From NCBI GenBank assembly GCA_021154885.1, contig JAJKHS010000056.1, positions 34,836 through 98,835 of the forward strand: DNA of 64,000 nucleotides, in the 5' to 3' direction. This document shows positions 39,887 through 47,168 of this stretch, piece after piece. Each line of letters begins with the position of its first letter. Positions within the stretch are counted from its first letter, which is position 1. The position numbers and the translations under genes are program-made. Source of the DNA: Thermoanaerobaculum sp. (lineage in GTDB: Bacteria; Acidobacteriota; Thermoanaerobaculia; Multivoradales; UBA5704). The notes beneath the pieces were generated by a model, which saw only the letters and a list, made by a program, of their open reading frames with translations, had not been told where the DNA came from and searched no databases.

Positions 39887-39902
39887 GGGCATGATGATTG
39901 CA
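39887..39902 (+). promoter_or_regulatory. Sigma-54 (-24/-12) promoter of structured RNA 1
   Basis: The sequence GGGCATGATGATTGCA matches the sigma-54 consensus TGGCACG-N4-TTGCA except at two positions. The invariant GG (39888-39889) and GC (39900-39901) are separated by exactly 10 bp. Transcription would start at G39913. The same spacing occurs before RNA 2. Confidence 0.65.
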
Positions 39903-39912
39903 GGTGAAGTGG

Positions 39913-40108
39913 GCACCAATTAGTGACGTACACGAGGGGGAGGTTCCATCCAGCCAAACGTTTTATCCAGCCTTCAATGGAGATCCTAACGCGATCTCAT
40001 CCTTGAAAGCCCTTCCTCATCCCCTGGACAGGGGTAGATCCAACCAAGACTCCCATCCCAGACACGAGGAACCTCCCCCCTGAGCCCCCTGACGGGGGCT
40101 TCGTTTTT
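39913..40108 (+). ncRNA. Structured RNA 1 of a tandem pair, candidate sigma-54-dependent sRNA
   Basis: About 196 nt from the predicted start to the terminator U-run. P1 closes the body: GGGGGAGGTTCC (39936-39947) pairs with its perfect complement near 40067-40078. P2 is GAGATC/GATCTC (39980-39998) with a lower UUCAA/UUGAA extension. P3 is CCCCT/AGGGG (40021-40034). Between them are C-rich single strands including CCUUCCUCAUCCCC. No start codon with a ribosome site and no conserved reading frame is seen. The copy at 40296-40510 keeps each helix with different bases. The family is not one I can name. Confidence 0.75.
40083..40108 (+). terminator. Intrinsic terminator of structured RNA 1
   Basis: GCCCCC-TGAC-GGGGGC hairpin followed by TTCGTTTTT. 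A strong, clear rho-independent terminator directly after helix P1. Confidence 0.85.
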
Positions 40109-40163
40109 ATGGGCGACCCTCCGGGAATGCCCGTTCCGCCGGGAGGGTTTGAAAAAGCGGACT

Positions 40164-40193
40164 GGGTGAGGCGAGGGGAAGACGGTCTCACCC
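40164..40193. promoter_or_regulatory. Inverted repeat upstream of RNA 2, possible activator site
   Basis: GGGTGAG (40164-40170) and CTCACCC (40187-40193) form a 7-bp inverted repeat with a 16-bp centre, about 80-105 bp upstream of the second -24 box, the distance typical for sigma-54 enhancer-binding proteins. Confidence 0.35.
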
Positions 40194-40269
40194 GTTCCTC
40201 CCTTCGCCCGCTCCCCGGGAAAGATCTCCCAAGATCCCCGCCGGCCCGGCGGACCAGGAATCAGAAACC

Positions 40270-40285
40270 GGGCACGGCTGTTGCA
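40270..40285 (+). promoter_or_regulatory. Sigma-54 (-24/-12) promoter of structured RNA 2
   Basis: GGGCACGGCTGTTGCA matches TGGCACG-N4-TTGCA at all positions but the first. GG (40271-40272) and GC (40283-40284) are 10 bp apart. The predicted start is G40296. This is the better of the two promoters. Confidence 0.75.
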
Positions 40286-40295
40286 GATGTAGGAG

Positions 40296-40510
40296 GCAGG
40301 ACACAACGAGGGGGAGGTTCCACACCAACCAACTTTGTCCTACCTACTTAGGAGATCGTGAGATCTCAACCTCTTAAGACCCTACCTGATCCCCCTAAAT
40401 ACAGGGGTACAGCCACAAAAGCCAACCGGAGAGATGGGGCCTCCCCCCCTGCCTCTCTCCTCCTCGGAGGAGAGGCGGCTCCCGTCGAAAGACGGGAGCC
40501 GTTTTCATTT
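40296..40510 (+). ncRNA. Structured RNA 2 of the tandem pair, candidate sigma-54-dependent sRNA
   Basis: About 215 nt. It shares CGAGGGGGAGGTTCCA with RNA 1. P1 pairs GGGGGAGGTTCC (40310-40321) with GGGGCCTCCCCC (near 40436-40447) using two G-U pairs. P2 is GAGATC-GTGA-GATCTC with a GNRA-type loop and a CUUA/UAAG lower stem. P3 is CCCCT/AGGGG. C-rich single-stranded CCUACCUGAUCCCC corresponds to the C-rich strand of RNA 1. An extra hairpin (about 40451-40476) precedes the terminator. mutY starts 74 bp after the end but has no obvious link. Confidence 0.75.
40477..40510 (+). terminator. Intrinsic terminator of structured RNA 2
   Basis: A perfect 10-bp stem GGCTCCCGTC-GAAA-GACGGGAGCC is followed by GTTTTCATTT. 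Confidence 0.85.
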
Positions 40511-40583
40511 GGGCCGTCTCATTTGAGCATAGCTCTCTGCCAATTTGACCGCCGGTTCGGCGCGCCATGGATAGAATGACGCG

Positions 40584-41669
40584 GTGCGGCGCCCCGAGGA
40601 TCTTCTCGCCTGGTTCGATCTCCATCGCCGGGACCTCCCCTGGCGCCGGACCCGCGACCCCTACCGCATCTGGCTCTCCGAGGTGATGCTCCAACAGACC
40701 CGTGTAGAAACGGTCCTCCCTTTCTACAATCGCTTCCTGGAGAGGTTCCCCACCGTCGGGGACCTGGCCAGCGCCGGCATCGACGAGATCCTGGCCCTGT
40801 GGTCGGGCCTCGGCTACTACCGGCGGGCCCGGCAGCTCCACGCGGCGGCCCGGAGGATCGCGGAGCTGGGGACCTTCCCCTCCACCCTCGAGGGCCTCCT
40901 CGCCCTTCCCGGCATCGGCGCCTATACGGCGGCGGCGGTGGCGAGCATCGCCTTCGACGTCGCGGTACCGGTGATGGACGGCAACGTCGAGCGTGTCCTC
41001 TCGCGCTGCCTGGCCCTGGACGAAGATCCTAAATCCGGCAACGCCCGCCGGCAGCTCCTGGCCGCGGCCGCCGAGCTGCTGGACCCGGAACGGCCGGGGG
41101 ACAGCAACCAGGCTCTCATGGAGCTGGGGGCTACCCTCTGCTCGCCGCGCCGCCCCAAATGCCTCCTCTGCCCCCTCCGTCCCGGCTGCCGCGCGGCGCG
41201 CGAAGGCGATCCCGAGCGCTATCCCGCGGCGCGGGCGAAGCGGCAGGGGGAGCGCCATCGCCTGGTGGTGGCGGTGGTGGAGAAGGAGGGCGGCGTGCTC
41301 CTCTTCCGCCGCCCCGAGGACAGTGCCCTCCTGGCCGGCACCTGGGAGCTGCCGTGGGTGACGGTCGAGGTCGACGGCGTGCCCGCGGCAGAGGCGCCCG
41401 CAGCAGCCCTCACCGCCCGCTACGGCGGCCGGTGGACCCTCGGCCCCCGCGCCGCCGGCGTCCGCCACGGCATCACCTACCGGGACCTGGAGGTGGACGT
41501 CCACCGCGCGGCGCTCGCCTGGGGAGGCGAGGTCCGGGAGGGCTGGGCCGCCGAGTGGTTCGACGCCGCCGGTCGGTCGGAGCTGCCGCTGTCGTCCCTG
41601 GTGGGAAAGGTGCTGGCGGCGCTCAGCCCGGAGGCACCGGCCACGAGATCCCGGAGCCGCCGGCGATGA
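40584..41669 (+). CDS. mutY: A/G-specific adenine glycosylase MutY
   Basis: A 361-residue repair glycosylase. It shows LPWRRTRDPYRIWLSEVMLQQTRVETV, the helix-hairpin-helix LPGIGAYTAAAVASIAF and the catalytic-Asp region VMDGNVERVLSR. The iron-sulfur cysteines are C-x6-C-x2-C-x5-C (CSPRRPKCLLCPLRPGC). A C-terminal Nudix-like domain recognises 8-oxoG. It removes adenine mispaired with 8-oxoguanine. The start is GTG 40584. Its 3' end overlaps the convergent cNMP gene by 47 bp. Confidence 0.95.
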   Translation: MRRPEDLLAWFDLHRRDLPWRRTRDPYRIWLSEVMLQQTRVETVLPFYNRFLERFPTVGDLASAGIDEILALWSGLGYYRRARQLHAAARRIAELGTFPSTLEGLLALPGIGAYTAAAVASIAFDVAVPVMDGNVERVLSRCLALDEDPKSGNARRQLLAAAAELLDPERPGDSNQALMELGATLCSPRRPKCLLCPLRPGCRAAREGDPERYPAARAKRQGERHRLVVAVVEKEGGVLLFRRPEDSALLAGTWELPWVTVEVDGVPAAEAPAAALTARYGGRWTLGPRAAGVRHGITYRDLEVDVHRAALAWGGEVREGWAAEWFDAAGRSELPLSSLVGKVLAALSPEAPATRSRSRRR

Positions 41670-42615
41670 TGAACCAGCCGATGATCTTGTCGTCCAGCTC
41701 CCGCAGCCGGCTCGCCACCAGGTTGCAGAGGATGGTCAGCAGGCGGATGGACGATACCTTGTGGATGTCCAGGATACCCTCCAGCACCTCGCGGGGGATG
41801 ACCAGCACCACGGCGCCCCCCTCGTGGGCCTTGGCGTCGGCCGAACGGGTCTCGTTGTCGATCAGGGCCATCTCGCCGAAGTAGCCGCCGCGGTCGAGGA
41901 AGGCGAGCGCCTCCTCGCCGGCGCCGGGGATGTACTTGCTGATCATCACCCGCCCCTCGAGCACCACGTACATCTCGTTGCCCAGCTCCCCTTCGCGGAA
42001 GATGACCTGGTTGGGTCCGTACTTCCGCTCCCTGGAGAGCGAGGTGAGGAAGTTGATCTCCAGGTTCGACAGCTTCTGCTCCTGGAAGAGCTTGCGCTTC
42101 GAGGCGAGGTCGACGTGGAACTCCCCCGCGGTCTCCTGCGGGGTGGCCGCCTCGGTGCTGGGCGGCTTGCCGGTCTCGGAGAAGAACTGGGTCAGGTTCT
42201 CGTTGGTCTGCCGGAGCTTGGAGGAGAGGCTCTTCCAGAAGGCCCAGTAGAGAGCCAGCTTGAAACGCGGGTCCTGCTCCATCAGCGCGGCGAGCGCCTC
42301 AGGGTTGAGGGAGATGAGCTCCGTGGCGCCGGAGGTCACGGCGCTCCCCGAGCGGGGGATGCGATCCACGAAGGCCGTCTCGCCGAACAGCGTGCCGGGC
42401 TGGAGCGCCGCCAGGCTGAAGAGGCCATAGGGCGTCTTGCGCTGGATGCGCACGCCGCCGCGCTCGATGAGGTAGGCCTCCTGGCTCGGCTCCCCCTCCT
42501 GGACGATCGTGGTGCTGTCCGGATACTCGAGGAGCGTCGCGCACGCGGCGAGCTGCGCAAGCTGCTCGTCGGTGAAGTGGGCGAAGATGTCCCACCGCCG
42601 GAGGATGTCTTCCAT
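41623..42615 (-). CDS. Tandem cyclic-nucleotide-binding domain protein
   Basis: A 330-residue protein with two cNMP-binding (CAP-effector) domains. The first covers about residues 10-120 (FAHFTDEQLAQLAA, PGTLFGETAFVDRIPRSGSA). The second covers about 195-310 (VIFREGELGNEMYVVLEGRVMI, GGYFGEMALIDNETRSADA). The typical GEMALID-plus-Arg phosphate cassette is intact in the second domain, while the first reads GETAFVDRIPRSG, also plausible. No HTH or enzyme domain follows, so it is a sensor module for cAMP/cGMP. Start ATG 42615, 13 bp after the TPR gene. Confidence 0.85.
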   Translation of the reverse strand: MEDILRRWDIFAHFTDEQLAQLAACATLLEYPDSTTIVQEGEPSQEAYLIERGGVRIQRKTPYGLFSLAALQPGTLFGETAFVDRIPRSGSAVTSGATELISLNPEALAALMEQDPRFKLALYWAFWKSLSSKLRQTNENLTQFFSETGKPPSTEAATPQETAGEFHVDLASKRKLFQEQKLSNLEINFLTSLSRERKYGPNQVIFREGELGNEMYVVLEGRVMISKYIPGAGEEALAFLDRGGYFGEMALIDNETRSADAKAHEGGAVVLVIPREVLEGILDIHKVSSIRLLTILCNLVASRLRELDDKIIGWFIIAGGSGISWPVPPG

Positions 42616-42628
42616 GTTCAAGGCGGCT

Positions 42629-43324
42629 TTATTGTAGCGGAGGTTGGGCTCCCGCGCCCGGGTCCGTGGCCACGTCCCTGTCCATCGCCACTGGGGCGAG
42701 GCGGCTTTCGGGGGCCGAGGCCCGCCCTTCGCGCCGCGCCCAGGCCGCCCGCTCCTCGTCGCCGGCGTCGGCCCAGAGGTCGGCAGCCTGCAGGAACCAC
42801 TCGGCGAACAGCGGCTCGCCGCTTCCCAGGTCGGAGCGCAGCTTGTTCTCCAGCGGCGCCTCGATCTCGCCGAACAGGCGGCGCGCGCCCTGGCGATCAC
42901 CCCGCCGCAGGGCCAGCCAGGCGCGATGGAGGGTGAGCGACTCCAACAGGTCCGAGCGCAGGACGCCGGCCTGCTGAAAGGCCCGCTCGGCACCGTCGAA
43001 GTCGCCGGCCCAGGTCGCCGTCAGGCCCCGCTCCAGCCAGGCCTCGCCGTCCGCGGGGTCGCGGGCGAGGAGGCGGTCGAGGAGCTCCCGGGCGCGGTCC
43101 AGCGCCAGCAGATGCCGGGCGGCCACGGCAGCGGCGTAGAGGTCGTCGCGGCTCGCCCGATCATCCGTGCGGGCTGCGGCGAGGGCCGCTGCGAACCGCC
43201 CCTCGCCCAGGGCCTGCAGGGCCGTGTTGCCCGACGGCTGGCGCAGGGTGGCCCAGAGGCCCACGGCCCCGGCCGCGAGGAGCACGAGGAGACCGGGGAG
43301 GAGCAGTCCTTCGAGGGATGGCAT
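42629..43324 (-). CDS. Membrane-anchored TPR-like protein
   Basis: A 231-residue protein. The N-terminal hydrophobic segment (GLLLPGLLVLLAAGAVGLWATL) is probably a signal anchor. Helical repeats with TPR character follow (ARELLDRLLARDPADGEAWLERGLTA, DFDGAERAFQQAGVL). A Pro-rich tail ends it. ATG 43324 is preferred. No specific family is recognised. It lies between the P-loop gene and the cNMP gene with gaps of 23 and 13 bp, suggesting an operon. Confidence 0.7.
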   Translation of the reverse strand: MPSLEGLLLPGLLVLLAAGAVGLWATLRQPSGNTALQALGEGRFAAALAAARTDDRASRDDLYAAAVAARHLLALDRARELLDRLLARDPADGEAWLERGLTATWAGDFDGAERAFQQAGVLRSDLLESLTLHRAWLALRRGDRQGARRLFGEIEAPLENKLRSDLGSGEPLFAEWFLQAADLWADAGDEERAAWARREGRASAPESRLAPVAMDRDVATDPGAGAQPPLQ

Positions 43325-43347
43325 GGCGCGGGCTCTCGCCTTTCTTC

Positions 43348-43920
43348 CTATAAGGACAGGGGGAGCTGGGCCGGACGCAGGCGCTCCCAGACGGTTCGTT
43401 CCACCACGTCCAGCCACGCCGGCCGCGCTCCGGGATCGAGGTGGAGGGCCTCCAGCCCTCGCTCGACCAGCTCGCGGCAGAGCTTCTCCTCCACGGCGTA
43501 CTGAAACCCCGGGTCGGCCGAGCGGACGCCGTCCGGGCTGGGCTGATCGACGATGGGGACGTGGACCAGCAGGTCGTACCCCCGGAGCCAGAACTCCACC
43601 AGCCCCTCGGGCCCCTCCTGCCGGCCGGCGGCGAGGAGGAGATAGACGTAGTTGTCGAGCACGCTGCGGTCGCAGACCACCACCGGATACCGCGCCTGGG
43701 CGACCAGCTCCTCGGCGATCTGGGTGTGGAGGATCCACGACTGGGCGGCGATCGACGTCTCCTCGTTGATCGGCAGCGGGCACCGCCGCGCCACCTCGTG
43801 CACCACCTCGACCCCCACGTCCCGCCGCTTGAGCCGCGCTGCCAGGCCGTAGCACAGCGTCGTCTTCCCCACGCCATGCGAGCCGATGAAGGCGATTTTG
43901 AGGCGGGAGGCGGGAAGCAT
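43348..43920 (-). CDS. P-loop nucleoside-triphosphatase/kinase-like protein (AAA_28, NadR-like)
   Basis: A 190-residue protein. Walker A is GSHGVGKTT near residue 13, followed by VVHEVARRCPLPINEETS and VVVCDRSVLDNYVYLL, a Walker-B/kinase-type Asp-Arg motif. This is the AAA_28 pattern shared with NadR-type kinases. Substrate unknown. ATG 43920 (MLPASRLKIAFIG) is used, since upstream sequence lacks family resemblance. First gene of the operon with the TPR and cNMP genes. Confidence 0.8.
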   Translation of the reverse strand: MLPASRLKIAFIGSHGVGKTTLCYGLAARLKRRDVGVEVVHEVARRCPLPINEETSIAAQSWILHTQIAEELVAQARYPVVVCDRSVLDNYVYLLLAAGRQEGPEGLVEFWLRGYDLLVHVPIVDQPSPDGVRSADPGFQYAVEEKLCRELVERGLEALHLDPGARPAWLDVVERTVWERLRPAQLPLSL

Positions 43921-44009
43921 GGAGGGGATTGTAAGGGAGTGCCTCCCCGGACGACGCGGCCGATGGGCTCGCAGTGTTTCCTCAGGTGGCGGGGGCAACC
44001 AGCCGATGA

Positions 44010-44543
44010 CTAGAGATCCTCCAAATCCTGGGTCCTGAGGATGTGATCAGGCGAGAACCCTAAAGAGCGGAGGTAGACGAGCCATTCGTCAGCGTGCCAG
44101 ATCTCGAAGATCGAGCCGAAGACGAACACGACCGCGGCGCTGCCCTTGCTCGGGAGCAGTCCCATTTTTCTCGCACCTGCTGGCAGCGTCACCGAGAAAC
44201 GTCCCTCCTTCTCTTCCCAGGTAAACGTCAATAGCCAACGCGAGCCGAGGTAGCGGGCGGCATCTGCACGCCGAGAGCCGCCTTGGTCCTCTTCAAGTTG
44301 ACCAGCTTCCCCTAGTCGCGCCAGCGACGCCTCGACCTCTTTCGGATCGCGGACAGCCACCCCTCCCCGTTTACCAAGCACGGCAATTCGATCGGCACTC
44401 TGATGCGGAACCAGCCATGAAACGAGCATCCCCTCGGTGAGTTCCCTATCTGCGAGCCGGACGCGGTGCGCGTCCTCAACGGTGTACAGCCGCACAAAGG
44501 GCTGACCCGGCAAGTCGGAGGTGGATGGCCGTCCCCCTGGCAT
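44010..44543 (-). CDS. Hypothetical protein with MraZ/AbrB-like C-terminal segment
   Basis: A 177-residue protein. The C-terminal part (FSVTLPAGARKMGLLPSKGSAAVVFVFGSIFEIWHADEWLVYL) matches the pattern of MraZ/AbrB swapped-hairpin domains: strand, short loop, strand, then a Trp-bearing helix. An N-terminal part of mixed beta/alpha character is unrecognised. If the resemblance is real it is a DNA-binding regulator. It stands divergent to the Nudix gene and in a less GC-rich stretch than neighbours. Confidence 0.55.
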   Translation of the reverse strand: MPGGRPSTSDLPGQPFVRLYTVEDAHRVRLADRELTEGMLVSWLVPHQSADRIAVLGKRGGVAVRDPKEVEASLARLGEAGQLEEDQGGSRRADAARYLGSRWLLTFTWEEKEGRFSVTLPAGARKMGLLPSKGSAAVVFVFGSIFEIWHADEWLVYLRSLGFSPDHILRTQDLEDL

Positions 44544-44587
44544 AGTTACTGGTATCCTTGTCCCAAATAGGTCGCCTGTACCTGGAC

Positions 44588-44616
44588 TTGACTACGACAG
44601 AAACTGGTATTATCAT
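44588..44616 (+). promoter_or_regulatory. Promoter of the Nudix gene
   Basis: TTGACT (44588-44593), a 17-bp spacer and TATCAT (44611-44616) make a strong housekeeping promoter. Start near 44623, leader about 87 nt. Confidence 0.6.
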
Positions 44617-44709
44617 CCCAGTCATGCGGTTCTTCAAGGGCTCCGCAGACCGGGTCGATGGAAGTGGAGAGAGAGGCATAGCCTCCGGCTTCTCCCTTGG
44701 AGGAGGCTC

Positions 44710-45240
44710 ATGCCTGCGCCCGGCGCCCTAGCGCCGATTGACTGGGTGGATGCCGCCGATAGGCCGATCAATACAGTGAGCCGAGGCGAGGTATTCGAGC
44801 GGCGGGCGGGGTTCCGCGTGGTCCATGTATTCGTCTTCAACAGTCAGGGCGAGATGCTGGTCCAGCAGCTTGGACGGCATCGGGACCGCAACCCCCTCAA
44901 GTGGGGCTCCTCGGTAGCGGGTTACCTGAATGCTGGAGAGGACTACCCTGATGGCGCAGCCCGTCGACTGAGAGAGGAGCTCGGCCTGACCACACCGCTC
45001 GCCAAGTTCGGGAGCGTGGTAATGCTAGACAATAGCGCCAGAAAATTTATCACGCTGTTTCTTACCACCGCCTCGCACGCCACCGTCGCTGAGCCAAACC
45101 ATATCGAAAGTCTTCGCTTCGAACCCGTGCTGCAGATTCAAGACTGGATGCTCCGTTCGCCCGATGACTTCACTGAAACGTTTCGTTTCCTTTTTCGCTT
45201 CTATCTTTCGACCCTCAATCTTATGGCCGAGGCCGGCTGA
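44710..45240 (+). CDS. Nudix hydrolase, IPP-isomerase/YfcD-like
   Basis: A 176-residue enzyme. The Nudix box reads G-x5-E-x7-RRLREELGL; the usual second residue Glu of REU is Arg, as in isopentenyl-diphosphate isomerases and some relatives. ATG 44710 (MPAPGALAPIDW) is chosen with GGAGGAGG just upstream. The family hydrolyses or isomerises nucleoside-diphosphate-linked compounds, and the substrate is not clear. A promoter TTGACT-17-TATCAT precedes it. Its 3' end overlaps the convergent membrane-protein gene by 20 bp. Confidence 0.8.
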   Translation: MPAPGALAPIDWVDAADRPINTVSRGEVFERRAGFRVVHVFVFNSQGEMLVQQLGRHRDRNPLKWGSSVAGYLNAGEDYPDGAARRLREELGLTTPLAKFGSVVMLDNSARKFITLFLTTASHATVAEPNHIESLRFEPVLQIQDWMLRSPDDFTETFRFLFRFYLSTLNLMAEAG

Positions 45241-45799
45241 CCACTAGGTGGGGTGCGGGACTGGCCGGCTGGATAGACCTGAGTTTCGATGGCTGGGCTG
45301 GTGAAGGGCTAACCGGTACAGCCTTGCGGGGCTTCGGTGTCGGGAGCGGCAAGATGGAGAAACTGAAGAGGGCTCCGAAGAGGTTCACCGTGCACAACAT
45401 GGCGATGATGGTGTAGTTGAACCGGGTCACGCTGCCGAATCGCCAACGGCGGCTACCAGTAGCGGGCGTGGTCTTCACGACCGCGTCACTTATGCCAAGG
45501 CGGCTCTCGAGGAGCTTCTTGGTATGACTAGCCTCTCTGTAGTAATTGTGCTGCGTGTGGGTCCCTAACCCTGCTAGGGTCGCCACACAGAATCCAGCAA
45601 TGAAGACCACCCCGGCAAGGAGGTTGGCTCTTTGCCCGAGCAGAGTCACGCCCGCGGCGATTATCGCTGAATTCAAGACAAGGTAGTCGCGCGACCGAGC
45701 CGCATTGAGAGTCACCTGGAACCTGTACTCTTCGACAGCAATCTTGTAGAGCTCCATCAGCTGAGCATAGGTCGGGGACGAAACTCGTTCTTCTTGCAT
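45221..45799 (-). CDS. Small membrane protein, SLATT-like topology
   Basis: A 192-residue protein. Two adjoining hydrophobic helices (YLVLNSAIIAAGVTLLGQ, LLAGVVFIAGFCVATLAGLG) and a later one (IIAMLCTVNLFGALFSFSILPL) follow a charged N-terminal helix. The order helix-TM-TM with a trailing coiled segment resembles SLATT-type membrane proteins proposed to act as pore effectors. The resemblance is by topology only. A Pro/Ser-rich tail ends it. It is convergent with the Nudix gene. Confidence 0.6.
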   Translation of the reverse strand: MQEERVSSPTYAQLMELYKIAVEEYRFQVTLNAARSRDYLVLNSAIIAAGVTLLGQRANLLAGVVFIAGFCVATLAGLGTHTQHNYYREASHTKKLLESRLGISDAVVKTTPATGSRRWRFGSVTRFNYTIIAMLCTVNLFGALFSFSILPLPTPKPRKAVPVSPSPAQPSKLRSIQPASPAPHLVVSRPRP

Positions 45800-45854
45800 T
45801 CAGTGACTTTGGGAAACTTGGCTCTCCGTAAGATACCCGGAAAGGGTGCCAGAG

Positions 45855-47168
45855 TCAACCGTCTTTCTGGTGGAGAGAACTAAAGATCCCCTCCAGAATC
45901 CCCACCGCCCCCTCCAGCAGCTCCTCCCGGATCGTCAACGGCGGCACGATCTGCGCCACCCTCCCCTCCGGACCTCCGGCGAGGAGGAGAACTCCACGGC
46001 TCCAGGCTGCGAGCATCCAGGACTTCGCTGCTTCGGCGGTGCGAAACTGGATTCCCCAGAGGAGGCCCCGGCCGCGGACCTCTTCCACGGCGGGGAAGCG
46101 CCGGGGCCAGGTGGCGAGACGGCGGCCGAGGTTCTCTCCGAGGCGGGCGGCGCGGGCGGGGAGGTCGTCTTCCTGGATCACTGCCACGGCGGCCAGCGCG
46201 GCGGCGCAGGCGAGCGGGTTGGCGAGGAAGGTCGCCGTGTGCCTCGCCTCCCCGCGCGTCTCCCAGCAGCGGAAAAGGTCGCGACGGGCGATCACGGCCG
46301 CGATGGGCAGCCCGCCGCCCAGGGCCTTGCCACAGCAGAGAATGTCCGGCCTCACCCCTTCGTAGTCCACGGTGAAGAGGCGGCCGGTGCGGCCGAAGCC
46401 GGTGAAGATCTCGTCCGCGATCAGCAGCGCGCCCCGGCGGCGGCAGGCCTCAGCGAGCCCCGCGAGCCAGCCGGAGGGGGGGATCAGCACCCCTTCACGG
46501 CCCACGATGGGCTCCACGATCACCGCGCCGACTTCGCCGTCTGCCAGGGCCTCGTGCACCCGGTCGAGGCCGGCGCCGAAGGGGAGACGGCGGACGTGGG
46601 CGTGGAGGTGGGCGGCGAAGGGGTCGCGGAACTCGGGGCGCGAGGTCACGGCCAGCGCTCCCAGCGTCATGCCGTGGTAGGAGGGGGCGAAGGCGATGAT
46701 CCCGGGTCGGCCGGGCCGGCCCGTGGCCCCGAGCGCTGTCTTGAGCGCGATCTCCACCGCCTCGGAGCCGGAGATCGCGAAGAACACCTGGGCGTCGTCC
46801 ACCGGCGCGAGGGCCGCCAGCCGCCGCGCCAGCTCCACCCGCTTGGGGTGGGCGTGGACGTCCCCCAGGCCGTGGAGGAGCTGCCCGGCCTGCTCGCGCA
46901 CCGCTGCCACCACCCGCGGATGGCGATGGCCCACGGCGGCGACGCCGAAGCCCGCGGTGAGGTCTATATAGATGTTGCCGTCGACGTCCCGGACGTTCGC
47001 CCCCAGGGCCTCCTCCCAGAGGATCGAGGGCTGGAGCGGCTCTGCCAGCAGCCCCGGGAGCGTATTGACCCCCGGCGCCTCCAGCTCGCGCAGGTCCGCC
47101 GACAGCTCCCGGGACCGTGGCCCCGGCGGCGGGACGACGATCCGCGGGAGCTGGTCGCCGAAGCTCAC
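45855..47168 (-). CDS. Class III aminotransferase, acetylornithine/GSA aminotransferase-like
   Basis: A 437-residue PLP enzyme. It has ISGSEAVEIALKTAL, VIVEPIVGREGV, LIADEIFTGFGRTG and the Schiff-base lysine in CCGKALGGGLPIAAV. This order is the usual class III fold. The specific amino donor and acceptor cannot be read from the motifs. The gene precedes recR with a four-base ATGA overlap on the opposite side (recR 47165), so it could be co-transcribed with the dnaX-recR group. Confidence 0.88.
   Translation of the reverse strand: MSFGDQLPRIVVPPPGPRSRELSADLRELEAPGVNTLPGLLAEPLQPSILWEEALGANVRDVDGNIYIDLTAGFGVAAVGHRHPRVVAAVREQAGQLLHGLGDVHAHPKRVELARRLAALAPVDDAQVFFAISGSEAVEIALKTALGATGRPGRPGIIAFAPSYHGMTLGALAVTSRPEFRDPFAAHLHAHVRRLPFGAGLDRVHEALADGEVGAVIVEPIVGREGVLIPPSGWLAGLAEACRRRGALLIADEIFTGFGRTGRLFTVDYEGVRPDILCCGKALGGGLPIAAVIARRDLFRCWETRGEARHTATFLANPLACAAALAAVAVIQEDDLPARAARLGENLGRRLATWPRRFPAVEEVRGRGLLWGIQFRTAEAAKSWMLAAWSRGVLLLAGGPEGRVAQIVPPLTIREELLEGAVGILEGIFSSLHQKDG

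Noticed and set aside
39725..39919. 64-codon frame on the minus strand upstream of the zinc-protease gene
   Set aside because: No ribosome site or family resemblance. It runs through the promoter of structured RNA 1.
39898..39926. TTGCAG...TAGTGA as a sigma-70 promoter for RNA 1
   Set aside because: The -10 match is poor, and the same TTGCAG before RNA 2 sits at a different distance from the shared RNA body. The sigma-54 reading explains both with exact spacing.
39913..40510. Tandem RNAs considered as 6S RNA, tmRNA or a riboswitch
   Set aside because: There is no 6S-type central bubble with long flanking arms, no tRNA-like ends, and the terminator is followed by no controlled gene within the transcript.
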